Shown here: positions 19,184 through 27,677 of the stretch, piece after piece
How the letters are laid out: every line of letters begins with the position of its first letter
Numbering within the stretch: position 1 is the first letter of the stretch
NCBI GenBank assembly: GCA_965217205.1
Contig: OZ244254.1
Location: 2,976,001-3,040,000 of the forward strand
Length of the DNA: 64,000 nucleotides
From: Maricaulis sp947259345
Lineage (GTDB): Bacteria; Pseudomonadota; Alphaproteobacteria; Caulobacterales; Maricaulaceae
Reading direction: 5' to 3'
Translations under genes and position numbers: made by a program
The notes under the pieces: model-generated
The model's input: the letters and a program-made list of their open reading frames with translations, nothing else
The model's database searches: none
What the model was told of the DNA's origin: nothing

Positions 19184-19359
19184 AAATTGTTCGAATTATT
19201 GATCGTGTTCATGGCGTCAGCAGCCTTGTTGCCCTGGTCCGGCATGTCGGAATTGGGCTTGGACTTGCCCTTGTAGACAAGCGACATGACCACCACGAAC
19301 AAGACCATGAAAACCACGGCCCCGCCGAAAAACAATCCGATCATCATTATCGGGTCCAT
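19180..19359 (-). CDS. Short single-helix membrane protein
   Basis: A 59-codon reading frame starts with MDPIMMIGLFFGG. It has one strongly hydrophobic helix (about residues 4-26), then YKGKSK and a polar Asn-rich tail (NTINNSNNF). A GGGAGGAT site precedes the ATG. Its TAG shares the CTAG tetranucleotide with the stop of the convergent gene. It resembles small inner-membrane proteins of unknown function. Confidence 0.65.
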   Translation of the reverse strand: MDPIMMIGLFFGGAVVFMVLFVVVMSLVYKGKSKPNSDMPDQGNKAADAMNTINNSNNF

Positions 19360-19524
19360 AGCATCCTCCCAGCTGAACCGGCCGCAAGATTAGAAATTTT
19401 TGCCCGCCCGGTCCAGAAGAGCGACGCCATACCGCAAAATCAGCCTAGCCAGTGCCCTATTGCGGGTTTATGTGCACCCGTTCGGCATGGATAAACCCCT
19501 GGGCAAGTGAAAGGTCATCACGCA

Positions 19525-20544
19525 ATGGGCGTCAAAATAGCAGTATTCGGAGCCACCGGAGCCGTGGGCAAGGAAATGCTCACCATTCTCGCGGAGCGCC
19601 TTTTCCCGGCAGACGAAGTCCATGCCCTGGCCAGCCGAAAATCCATGGGAGTCGAGCTCTCCTATGGCGACACCACTTTGCGCTGCAAGAATGCCGAGAG
19701 CTTTGATTTTTCCAGCGTCGATCTTGTCCTGATGTCGGCCGGCGGGGACGTGTCGAAAGAGTGGACACCGAAGATCACCAAGGCCGGCGCCATCGTGGTC
19801 GATAATTCCTCGGCCTGGCGCATGGATCCGGACGTCCCGCTCGTGGTGCCGGAGGTCAATCTGGACGCGCTCGACGGGGTGAAGAAGAAGCGGATCGTCG
19901 CCAACCCGAACTGCTCGACCATTCAGCTTGTTGTGGCCCTGAAGCCGATCCATGACCGCGTCGGCATCAAGCGCGTCAATTGCGCGACCTACCAGTCCGT
20001 GTCCGGCGGCGGCCAGGCCGCCATGGACGAGCTGTGGACCCAGACCAAGGGGATCTATGTCAACGATCCGATCGAGCCCCAGGTCTTCACCAAGCAGATC
20101 GCCTTCAATGTCATCCCCCATATCGACAGCTTCATGGAGGATGGTTCCACCAAGGAAGAGTGGAAGATGATGGTGGAGACGAAGAAGATCCTCGACACCA
20201 AGATCAAGCTCTTCGCCACCTGCGCCCGCGTCCCGGTCTTTGTCGGCCACTCCATCGCCGCCCATCTCGAACTGAACGCCCCGATGTCGTCGGGCGAAGC
20301 GCGCGACTTGCTGCGCGAAAGCCCGGGCCTGATGGTGATCGACAAGCGTGAGGACGAGGGTTACGTGACCCCGGTCGAATGCGTCGGCGAGTTCGCCACC
20401 TTCGTGTCCCGCGTCCGCGAAGACCCGACCGTGGATAATGGTCTGGCGCTGTGGATCGTCTCTGACAATCTGCGCAAGGGTGCGGCCCTCAATGCCGTAC
20501 AGATCGCGGAAGGCCTGCTCAACAAGGGTCTGATTGGCCGCTGA
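19525..20544 (+). CDS. asd: Aspartate-semialdehyde dehydrogenase
   Basis: A 339-residue NADP-dependent enzyme making aspartate semialdehyde for lysine/diaminopimelate, threonine and methionine synthesis. It shows the nucleotide-binding GATGAVGKEML, the catalytic Cys in NPNCSTIQL, and YQSVSGGGQAA; RVPVFVGHS contains the conserved active-site region. The start at 19525 (MGVKIAVFG) follows AAGG. It stands alone between the small membrane protein and rarD. Confidence 0.97.
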   Translation: MGVKIAVFGATGAVGKEMLTILAERLFPADEVHALASRKSMGVELSYGDTTLRCKNAESFDFSSVDLVLMSAGGDVSKEWTPKITKAGAIVVDNSSAWRMDPDVPLVVPEVNLDALDGVKKKRIVANPNCSTIQLVVALKPIHDRVGIKRVNCATYQSVSGGGQAAMDELWTQTKGIYVNDPIEPQVFTKQIAFNVIPHIDSFMEDGSTKEEWKMMVETKKILDTKIKLFATCARVPVFVGHSIAAHLELNAPMSSGEARDLLRESPGLMVIDKREDEGYVTPVECVGEFATFVSRVREDPTVDNGLALWIVSDNLRKGAALNAVQIAEGLLNKGLIGR

Positions 20545-20648
20545 AAACTGCGCGCAGGCTGACGCAGACCGGCCATGCGCAAGAAGCGGGTCGTCATCGA
20601 CAGGCGGGCTCCCTATGTGCGATGCACGACATCGACCAAGGAGCCCGC

Positions 20649-21557
20649 ATGTCCACCGAGACTTCCACCGATATGCGGCGCGCCCTGGCGGCCGGTCTCT
20701 CCGGATATCTTATCTGGGGTGTGTCGCCGCTTTTCTTCCAGACGCTCGGCTTTGCCAGCGCGGTCGAGATCATCCTCCATCGCGTCGTCTGGGCGGTTCC
20801 GCTCCTCGCAGCGACCCTGCTCGTGTCTGGCCGCCTGCGGGCCGCGCTGGGTGTGCTGTCCGACCGGCGAATCCTGCTGACCCTGCTCGCGACCTCGGCC
20901 CTGATCTCGGTCAATTGGTGGGGCTTCATCTTTGCGGTCAATAGCGGCCAGGTCCTGCAGGCCTCGCTGGGCTATTACATCAATCCGCTGATGAGCGTCG
21001 CGGTCGGCGTTGTCATCCTGCGCGAGCCGCTCGGCCCGTGGCGGATCGCCGCCATCTCGCTGGCCGCGCTCGGCGTCATCAACCAGATCCTCACCGTTGG
21101 TGAAGTGCCCTGGATTTCGCTGATGCTGGCAACGACCTTCACGGCCTACGGCTATCTGCGCAAGGTCGCCGCCGTGGACGGCCGGGTCGGGCTGTTGTGG
21201 GAAACGCTCTTCCTCCTGCCCTTTGCCATTATCGGCCTGATCTGGCTTCAGGCGACCGGCGCCGGGCATTTCCTTGAATCACCGCTCCAGGCCGGCCTGC
21301 TCATTGCGGCCGGTGCGGTCACCGTGGTTCCGCTCCTGCTTTATACGATCGGCGTGCGGGGCCTGCGCCTGTCGACCATGGGACTGATGCAATTCCTCGC
21401 CCCCTCCATCCAGTTCGGGATCGGAATTGCGAGCGGTGAGCCCTTCGAGACCGGCCACATGATCACCTTTGCGCTGATCTGGTCCGGCGTGGCCTGTTTT
21501 GCCTGGAGCCAGATCCGCCGTGATCGCAAGCTTGACGCGCTGGCAGAGGATGCCTGA
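20649..21557 (+). CDS. rarD: RarD family EamA-type transporter
   Basis: A 302-residue inner-membrane protein with about ten helices. It has the RarD hallmarks YLIWGVSPLFFQ near the N-terminus, NWWGFIFAVNSGQVLQASLGYYINPL in pieces along helices 4-5, and LQFLAPS-type MQFLAPSIQF late. RarD proteins belong to the drug/metabolite transporter superfamily; the substrate is unknown. The ATG at 20649 follows AAGGAG by five bases. Confidence 0.9.
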   Translation: MSTETSTDMRRALAAGLSGYLIWGVSPLFFQTLGFASAVEIILHRVVWAVPLLAATLLVSGRLRAALGVLSDRRILLTLLATSALISVNWWGFIFAVNSGQVLQASLGYYINPLMSVAVGVVILREPLGPWRIAAISLAALGVINQILTVGEVPWISLMLATTFTAYGYLRKVAAVDGRVGLLWETLFLLPFAIIGLIWLQATGAGHFLESPLQAGLLIAAGAVTVVPLLLYTIGVRGLRLSTMGLMQFLAPSIQFGIGIASGEPFETGHMITFALIWSGVACFAWSQIRRDRKLDALAEDA

Positions 21558-21662
21558 GACCTCCGCGTCACGCTTGACCCATGCCGGTCGCTGCTCTCTC
21601 CTGCCGCCAACCCGCAATGATTTGATCCCGCTGACCAATCGGGACCGTGACGAGGCTGCCGC

Positions 21663-22622
21663 ATGACTGATTTTCCGACACCGCAACGGATCGCCACCAA
21701 CGGGATCGAGCTCTCTGTCCATCTGGCGGGACCCGAGACCGGGCAGCCGCTTCTGCTCGTCCACGGCTGGCCCGAGCTGGCCTATTCCTGGAAAAACCAG
21801 ATCAGCGTCCTCGCCGAAGCCGGCTACCGGGTGATCGCGCCGGACCTGCGCGGGATTGGCGGTTCGGACTGCCCGAGCGGGGTCGAGGCCTACGACATCG
21901 ACACAATGATCGCCGACCTGACGGGCCTGCTCGATGCGCTGGGCCATAACAAGGCGGTCTGGGTCGGCCATGACTGGGGCGGGATCATCACCTGGCATGC
22001 GGCCATGCTGGCTGCAGACCGGTTTGACGGCGTGATCGGGGTCAATACGCCTCACCTGCCGCGCGGCGCCCAGCCGCCAACCGAAGCCTTCCGCGAGATT
22101 GGCGGCGAGGATCACTATATCCTGCGCTTCCAGGAGCCCGGCTATGCGGAAAGCGTGTTCGAGGGCAAGGAGGACGACTTCTTCGCCTTCATCTTCGGCG
22201 CCCCGCCGAAAATCGGAAAGCTTGAAGACTATTTCCCGGACATCACCCATATTCCGGCGCAGTTCGAGACATTCGAGGGCCGACCGGAAAAGCGGATCGT
22301 CGTCAAACCCGAAGATCGCGCCGTCTATGCCGAGGCTTATCGCAAGACGGGTTTCGGACCGGGCATCAATCTCTACCGGAATTTCGACGCCAACTGGCAG
22401 CGCATGGGCGGTGTCGACCACCGGATTTCCCTGCCCTGCCTGATGGTCTCGGCCGAGCTCGACTTCATGCTGCCGCCCAAGCTGGCCGGATGGATGCCGG
22501 CACTGTGCAAGGACAGCGAGTTTGCCGTGATCGAAGGCTGCGGCCACTGGACGATGTGGGAAGCCCCGGACGAGCTGAATGCCTACCTTCTGGAATGGCT
22601 GGAGCGTCGCTTCCCGGCCTGA
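21663..22622 (+). CDS. Epoxide hydrolase-like alpha/beta hydrolase
   Basis: A 319-residue cytosolic hydrolase. The oxyanion motif HGWPELAYSW, the nucleophile Asp in GHDWGG, a late acidic ELDFMLP and the catalytic His in GCGHWTMWE give a full triad. The cap region carries tyrosines as in soluble epoxide hydrolases. The substrate cannot be told from sequence; haloalkane dehalogenases share the layout but usually have Trp elsewhere. It follows rarD on the same strand after about 105 bases. Confidence 0.88.
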   Translation: MTDFPTPQRIATNGIELSVHLAGPETGQPLLLVHGWPELAYSWKNQISVLAEAGYRVIAPDLRGIGGSDCPSGVEAYDIDTMIADLTGLLDALGHNKAVWVGHDWGGIITWHAAMLAADRFDGVIGVNTPHLPRGAQPPTEAFREIGGEDHYILRFQEPGYAESVFEGKEDDFFAFIFGAPPKIGKLEDYFPDITHIPAQFETFEGRPEKRIVVKPEDRAVYAEAYRKTGFGPGINLYRNFDANWQRMGGVDHRISLPCLMVSAELDFMLPPKLAGWMPALCKDSEFAVIEGCGHWTMWEAPDELNAYLLEWLERRFPA

Positions 22623-22701
22623 TCAAGCGTGCCGCGAAGAAAGCTGGCGCGCCGGTCCACGAACATGTCTAGAATACCCCCATTCAACTCCGGGGAGCCA
22701 A

Positions 22702-23103
22702 ATGGGCAAGGCACACTGGATACTTCATCGCGACCTCAAGATCGCCGAACTCGTTTTCGGCGCCGACACATCGATGTTGAATTTGCGACATTCCATCGCA
22801 GAATTGCCCGGCATGCCGGGCTGGCAGCCAGACTTCAATATGTTGCTGATCATCGGTGACTTTGCTTCGCTCGAGACATTTACGCCAACCGCCATGAAGG
22901 ACCACCAGACCTTCATGCGGGACTGGAATGAGCGTTACCGCGCCGGCCACTCACCAAAGACAGCGCTGGTGTGCGCCGATGATCTCAAACGCATCATCCC
23001 GGAGCTCTGGTCCGCCATGACCCGGGAAGGCTGGAAAACGAAGATCGAGGTTTTCACCAATCGCCCCGAAGCGTTGGACTGGCTGGCCGCCGACGAGGCG
23101 TAA
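22702..23103 (+). CDS. SpoIIAA/STAS-like protein of unknown function (copy 1)
   Basis: A 133-residue cytosolic protein with no signal peptide. It shares a pattern with the protein at 59452-59880: ELV near the start, P-W-P-FN in the middle, an alternating hydrophobic strand, and R--A-DWL at the end. This pattern resembles SpoIIAA-like STAS proteins, although I cannot identify a phosphorylatable serine. GGGGA lies six bases before the ATG at 22702. Confidence 0.72.
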   Translation: MGKAHWILHRDLKIAELVFGADTSMLNLRHSIAELPGMPGWQPDFNMLLIIGDFASLETFTPTAMKDHQTFMRDWNERYRAGHSPKTALVCADDLKRIIPELWSAMTREGWKTKIEVFTNRPEALDWLAADEA

Positions 23104-23131
23104 CCACACAACTGCGCTTCGTGATCGCCGA

Positions 23132-24271
23132 CTAAAGACAGCCGTAAACCGCCTCGATGATCCGAACCGGGCGCGGATCGCCGGCCAGATAGTGATGCTG
23201 TCGGTTCATGACATAGGCGCCGGTCAGATTGCGCACCGGATCGGCAAAGGCGCAGGATCCGCCCCAGCCGGAATGACCGACCGTTTCCGGCGTCTGTCCG
23301 TAGAAGCCTGGCGATACATTGCGCATGATGCCGGCACCCCAGGAGAGGTCGAAGGGCAGGACCTTGTCAGGCCCGTGGACGCGTTCCCTGACCAGCTCGG
23401 CCAGGGTCGCCTCCGAAATGAAGCGTTTGCCCTCCAGCTTTCCGCCATCGGCATAGGCGGTCATCAAGCGGGCGAGCGACCGGGCGGTGGCGTGGGCGTT
23501 GGCCGCCGGGAATTCGGCCTTGCGCCACTCGGTGGCGCCGCGCCGACCCGGCGAGGACCAGGGTTTGAGAAAGGCCAGCTTGCGCGGTGTATTCAGCTCA
23601 CCCAGATCGGGCACCTGACGCGGCATGGCATGCTCGGCCGTGCGAGCATGCTCGCTCTCGGGCAGGCCGACATGAAAATTGATCTCGCGCGGACCGCAGA
23701 CTTCCTCGCGCAGGATGGCACCGATCGACCGGCCATCCGTGCGGCGCGCCAAAGCATCGGCAATGAAGCCAAACGTGACCGGATGATAGCCCGATCCTGT
23801 TCCCAGCTCCCAGAGCGGGACCTGACGCGCCAGCCTGTCCTCGATTTTGGCCGCATCAAACCAGTCGCCGGCATCCATTTCCTCAGCAATTCCGGACAGA
23901 CCGGCCTGGTGGGACAGGGCTTCAGCCACTGTCACCGCGGATTTGCCGCCAGCACCGAATTCGGGCCAGTAATCGGAGACCGGCGCGTCATAACGCAGCA
24001 GACCCCGATCCACGAGGCGGGCCATCACCAGCGCCGCGATCGCCTTGCCGGTGGAATAGACCGGAACCAGCGTATCGGCTTGCCAGTCCCGCGATCTCTT
24101 GCGGTCGGCCCAACCGGCATGGATATCAACCACCATTTCGCCATCGACGGACAGTGCGAAACCGGCGCCGATCTCGTCCTGGTCTTTCCAGTTGGCGAGG
24201 AAGGCATCGGCCACAGGTTCGAAACCGGTGGCGACATGGCCATGGAGGGCGGGCAAAGTGTCTGTGCTCAT
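23132..24271 (-). CDS. Serine hydrolase of the class C beta-lactamase fold
   Basis: A 379-residue protein with the SxxK nucleophile motif in VYSTGKAIAAL, a tyrosine-containing second motif YHPVTFGF and a HSGWGGS third motif. It lacks a signal peptide, so it is more likely an esterase or peptidase of the EstB/EstA type (COG1680) than a resistance beta-lactamase. It lies downstream of pdxY on the same strand with 41 bases between them. Confidence 0.87.
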   Translation of the reverse strand: MSTDTLPALHGHVATGFEPVADAFLANWKDQDEIGAGFALSVDGEMVVDIHAGWADRKRSRDWQADTLVPVYSTGKAIAALVMARLVDRGLLRYDAPVSDYWPEFGAGGKSAVTVAEALSHQAGLSGIAEEMDAGDWFDAAKIEDRLARQVPLWELGTGSGYHPVTFGFIADALARRTDGRSIGAILREEVCGPREINFHVGLPESEHARTAEHAMPRQVPDLGELNTPRKLAFLKPWSSPGRRGATEWRKAEFPAANAHATARSLARLMTAYADGGKLEGKRFISEATLAELVRERVHGPDKVLPFDLSWGAGIMRNVSPGFYGQTPETVGHSGWGGSCAFADPVRNLTGAYVMNRQHHYLAGDPRPVRIIEAVYGCL

Positions 24272-24312
24272 GACAAACTGGCTAACGCGCGCCGCGGCAG
24301 CGATCAAGCGAG

Positions 24313-25179
24313 CTAAACCGCCTCGGCTTCAAGCGCGATCAAAGGCGCCGTCAGAACATCGGCTGCGGCGACCAACGGCAGCTCGGGCGCAGACCATTCG
24401 TGCGCCCGCATGACGAGGCTGACGGTCGACGCCACGGACTGCTCCAGCGCGGTGCGGGCATCATCGCCGGCCAGCAGATGATTGATGAAGGCGGCGGTGA
24501 GCGCATCGCCGGTTCCGTTGGGCGCCTTGGGAAGGCGGTCATGGGTCACCAGCCAGGCCTCATCAGAGTCGACGTACAGCACGCCGATTTGCCCGTGTCG
24601 CGGCAGGGAAGAAACCAGGACGGGCCGCTCCATGGCCCGCGCGGCCCGAACCATCGAGGCCAGGTCGGTCAGCGGTCGTCCGGTGATATGCCCCAGCTCA
24701 AACAGGTTGGGTGTGACCAGGTCAGCGCGGGTGATCAGCTGGTCCTTGATGGCCGCCGCGATGGCTGGCGACACATAGAGTCCCCCCGGCGCATCGCCCA
24801 TGATCGGGTCGACAACGATAATCGGCTTTGGCAAAGCCGCCTTGACGCCCTTGTTGACGCGCCGACCCTTGCGCACCACATCAATGACGGAGGCCGTGTC
24901 GAAGACCTGTCCCACATCGGCGAAATAGCCGGTCAGGACGATATCGGTGATGTCGAGCAAACCCTGGTCGGCAATACCGGAGAGAACCCCCTCGAACTGG
25001 TCCTGCTCGACCGGACCGCCACCGGGTTCACCCCAACCGGGATGCCGCCCGTACAGCACGGTCGGAACAAGCATGGTGTCGGTCCCGGCGGAATTGAGCA
25101 CACGCTGAGAGACCCCGCCTCCAACCATGGAAGCGGCCACATGACTGGAAAGGATCAGCGCCATCGGCATGGAAAACAT
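24313..25179 (-). CDS. pdxY: Pyridoxal kinase
   Basis: A 288-residue ribokinase-fold enzyme that phosphorylates pyridoxal to PLP. It has SSHVAASMVGGGV near the start, IIVVDPIMGD in the middle and the catalytic NGTGDALTAAF with the anion-hole GTGD. The length matches PdxY. The window holds no other vitamin B6 gene, so it likely serves salvage. It is divergent from the CitE-like gene. Confidence 0.9.
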   Translation of the reverse strand: MFSMPMALILSSHVAASMVGGGVSQRVLNSAGTDTMLVPTVLYGRHPGWGEPGGGPVEQDQFEGVLSGIADQGLLDITDIVLTGYFADVGQVFDTASVIDVVRKGRRVNKGVKAALPKPIIVVDPIMGDAPGGLYVSPAIAAAIKDQLITRADLVTPNLFELGHITGRPLTDLASMVRAARAMERPVLVSSLPRHGQIGVLYVDSDEAWLVTHDRLPKAPNGTGDALTAAFINHLLAGDDARTALEQSVASTVSLVMRAHEWSAPELPLVAAADVLTAPLIALEAEAV

Positions 25180-25224
25180 GCTATATCCAAAACCTCACCG
25201 AGCAGAAGCCCCGGAAACGACTTG

Positions 25225-26073
25225 ATGCGCCGACTGATCCGTTCAGCCCTTTTTGTGCCTGCCTCCAAGCCACGCGCCATCGAGAAGGCCGCCCATGTCG
25301 GCGCGGACTTGCTGATCCTTGATCTGGAAGATGCGGTCGGACCGGAAGAAAAGACCGATGCACGCGCCGTGGTCGACGATGCCTTGCGCAGCTGGGAGTC
25401 TTCCGGTGCGATACGGGCTATCCGTATCAATGCGCTCGAGACCGAATGGGGCGCGGCCGATCTGCGCAGCGCGGCCCGGGCCGATGCCGTTATCCTTCCC
25501 AAGGTGGAGCAGGTCGGCGACCTCCACGCCGCGCGCTCGGCCCTGAGCTCGCACGGCTCCTCCATTCCGATCTGGGCAATGATCGAGACCCCCCGCGCGC
25601 TGCTCGCGCTCAACGCGATCGCCAGCGCGGTCGGCACAGGCCTGGCCGGACTGATTGCCGGGACCAATGATCTCAGCAAGGAGTTGCGCTGCTCGCTCGA
25701 GCATGACCGGCTCGCCCTGGTGCCCCATCTGGTGAATATGGTCTGCGCCGCCCGCGCGCGTGGTCTCTATGTTCTGGATGGCGTGTATAACCATTTCCGT
25801 GACCCCAAGGGCTTCCGGTCCGAAGCTGAACAGGGACGCGCGCTGGGCTTTGACGGCAAGACCCTGATCCATCCTGGGCAGGTGGACCTGGCCCATCTCT
25901 ATTTCGGACCAACTTCACGGGATCTGGAGCAGGCGGCCAAAGTCGTTGCGGCCTTCGCTGATCCGGAAAATGCCGGAAAAGGCGTGATTTCACTGGATGG
26001 CGACATGGTCGAACGGCTTCATCTGGACGCCGCGCGGGCCCTGCTTTCAACCGCCGGCGAAAATGATTCCTGA
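25225..26073 (+). CDS. HpcH/HpaI aldolase, CitE-like lyase
   Basis: A 282-residue TIM-barrel lyase of the citrate lyase beta/malyl-CoA lyase family. RSALFVPASKP, the metal-ligand ILDLEDAV, AMIETPRALL and the KTLIHPGQ motif are readable. Members cleave or form C-C bonds of acyl-CoA substrates such as malyl-CoA or citramalyl-CoA; the exact substrate is not decidable here. The start at 25225 begins MRRLIRSALF. Confidence 0.9.
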   Translation: MRRLIRSALFVPASKPRAIEKAAHVGADLLILDLEDAVGPEEKTDARAVVDDALRSWESSGAIRAIRINALETEWGAADLRSAARADAVILPKVEQVGDLHAARSALSSHGSSIPIWAMIETPRALLALNAIASAVGTGLAGLIAGTNDLSKELRCSLEHDRLALVPHLVNMVCAARARGLYVLDGVYNHFRDPKGFRSEAEQGRALGFDGKTLIHPGQVDLAHLYFGPTSRDLEQAAKVVAAFADPENAGKGVISLDGDMVERLHLDAARALLSTAGENDS

Positions 26074-26158
26074 CCACAGAAATGCAGATGAAACGCAGGC
26101 GAAGACTTGATGTTGCAGCACAAGACCGGCTTTCATGGCTGCTCTTGAGGGACCTTAA

Positions 26159-26512
26159 ATGACCGATTCGACGATTATCTGGCACAATCCGCGCTGTTCG
26201 AAATCCCGGCAGACGCTGGCCCTGCTCGAAGCCCGCGGCGGCGAGCTTGAGGTCCGCGACTATATGGATGACACGCCTAGCGTGGCCGAACTGAAGGCCG
26301 TGATGAAGAAGCTTGGCTTCGTCTCCGCCCATGAGTGGCTGCGCAAGGCAGAAGCCGACTATCGCGAGCTCGGCCTCAAGGCGGTCGAGGACGAAGAAGC
26401 TCTCTTCAAGGCGATGACTGAATACCCAAAACTGATTGAACGTCCGGTCGTCATTTACGGCGACAAGGCCATGATCGGTCGTCCGCCGGAGCAGGTCCTC
26501 GAACTGTTCTGA
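26159..26512 (+). CDS. arsC: ArsC/Spx-family arsenate reductase-like protein
   Basis: A 117-residue thioredoxin-fold protein of the glutaredoxin-coupled ArsC family. It has the catalytic Cys in HNPRCSKSR, and the ERPVVIYG and IGRPPE motifs of ArsC. No ars operon genes surround it, so a stress or thiol-redox role is as likely as arsenic resistance. GAGGGA precedes the ATG. Confidence 0.88.
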   Translation: MTDSTIIWHNPRCSKSRQTLALLEARGGELEVRDYMDDTPSVAELKAVMKKLGFVSAHEWLRKAEADYRELGLKAVEDEEALFKAMTEYPKLIERPVVIYGDKAMIGRPPEQVLELF

Positions 26513-26521
26513 GGCGAGTCG

Positions 26522-27052
26522 TTAATCGACCGCTACTTCCAGACGCCCCTGATATCTCACCACACGCCCGATCAGCGGCATGCAGAGCGCGACGTCGAAG
26601 AGATGTGCGTGTCCGTCGGCGCGTTCACGGGCCCGGATTCGCGGCCACAGCGCACGCGGCAGGGCCAGTGACCACAGCTTCACGCCGACCTGGTCGAATA
26701 CCAGCTCACCCTCATCATGTCGCAGGCCGAATGCGAGGCTGAACGGACCGAAACGCTCTGTCAGACGCCCCGCCAAGCGCCCCTGGCGCGTCGCGAAATG
26801 GCGACCGTCATACCACCGCTCCAGCAATTCTCCGCCGTCGATGCGACTGACCCGAACCAGCGCAGGCAAGTCGCGGCCGGGCTTTGGCAAGCCCAGAATG
26901 GCAGCGAACATAGTGGCGAAAGGGTTTCGACCGCGGACAATATCAACCCGACCTTCAAAAAGAGCCACGGGGTCGGGGCTGTGCAGCCGCTGCGTTACCG
27001 CCGCGAGTTTGTCCCAGTCCTGGCCCAGCAAGGCCTGGTAAAGGTGTGTCAT
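26522..27052 (-). CDS. DUF4166 protein
   Basis: A 176-residue protein matching the DUF4166 pattern, with RWYDGRHFATRQG, the following ERFGPF and a C-terminal LIGRVVRYQG. Function unknown; relatives are often fused or adjacent to redox or membrane genes. The start chosen at 27052 (MTHLYQALLG) lies eight bases after the stop of the GbsR-type regulator gene, so the two form an operon. Confidence 0.8.
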   Translation of the reverse strand: MTHLYQALLGQDWDKLAAVTQRLHSPDPVALFEGRVDIVRGRNPFATMFAAILGLPKPGRDLPALVRVSRIDGGELLERWYDGRHFATRQGRLAGRLTERFGPFSLAFGLRHDEGELVFDQVGVKLWSLALPRALWPRIRARERADGHAHLFDVALCMPLIGRVVRYQGRLEVAVD

Positions 27053-27060
27053 GGCGCGCC

Positions 27061-27585
27061 TCACCCACCGACAAAGCGGGCAATTCGGCTGCCCATTTCC
27101 ATCAGCTTGATCAGGGTCCCCTGCGGAAGTTTGCGGATCTGCGCATACCAGCTGGTCAGATTGGTCACAAAGCCTTCCATGCGCCGCAGACGCTGGACCG
27201 CCAGCTTCGGCGTGTCCGGGTCCGCCTCCGCGGCATCGGCACACTCGCGCAGGATTTCGATCATCGGATCGATCTCGCGCTGCTTGCGCGCTTCGGCAAT
27301 CGCCATCAGCATGTCCCAGGGTTCATGGGTCGCGGTGAAATGGTCGCGGCGATCGCCCAGCACATGCTCGCGTTTCACAAGTCCCAGTGCCTGCAGTTCT
27401 TTCAGCGAGTTGGAAACATTCGAGCGGGCGATCTGGAGCACCTCGGTGATCTCCTCTGCGTGCAAGGGCGCCTCCGCGAGATAGAGGAGGGCGTGGATCT
27501 GGGCGATTGACCGGTTCACGCCCCAACGGGCGCCCATCTCGCCCCAGTGAAGGACGAAACGCTGCATGGGGGCCGAGAGCTTCAA
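27061..27585 (-). CDS. GbsR/MarR-type transcriptional regulator
   Basis: A 174-residue winged-helix repressor-like protein. The helix-turn-helix region includes ITEVLQIARSNVSNSLKEL, followed by a wing GLVKREHVLGDRRDHF. GbsR-type regulators sense osmolyte or choline-like ligands in some bacteria, but the ligand here is unknown. It heads an operon with the DUF4166 gene. A perfect inverted repeat lies 20 bases upstream. Confidence 0.88.
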   Translation of the reverse strand: MKLSAPMQRFVLHWGEMGARWGVNRSIAQIHALLYLAEAPLHAEEITEVLQIARSNVSNSLKELQALGLVKREHVLGDRRDHFTATHEPWDMLMAIAEARKQREIDPMIEILRECADAAEADPDTPKLAVQRLRRMEGFVTNLTSWYAQIRKLPQGTLIKLMEMGSRIARFVGG

Positions 27586-27604
27586 GGGGTCTACCTTTCC
27601 TCAA

Positions 27605-27622
27605 TTTCTGTCGTGACAGAAA
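27605..27622. promoter_or_regulatory. Operator-like inverted repeat of the GbsR-type regulator
   Basis: TTTCTGTC and GACAGAAA form a perfect 8-base inverted repeat with a two-base spacer, placed 20 bases before the regulator start. The position suggests autorepression of the two-gene operon. Confidence 0.6.
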
Positions 27623-27677
27623 CTAACAGGGTGCAGGCGCCCTGTCCCGTGTCCCCATGACGCAGCGCACCGGAATG

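Noticed and set aside
23132..24271. Antibiotic-resistance beta-lactamase
   Set aside because: There is no signal peptide and the motifs fit the esterase/peptidase branch of the fold.
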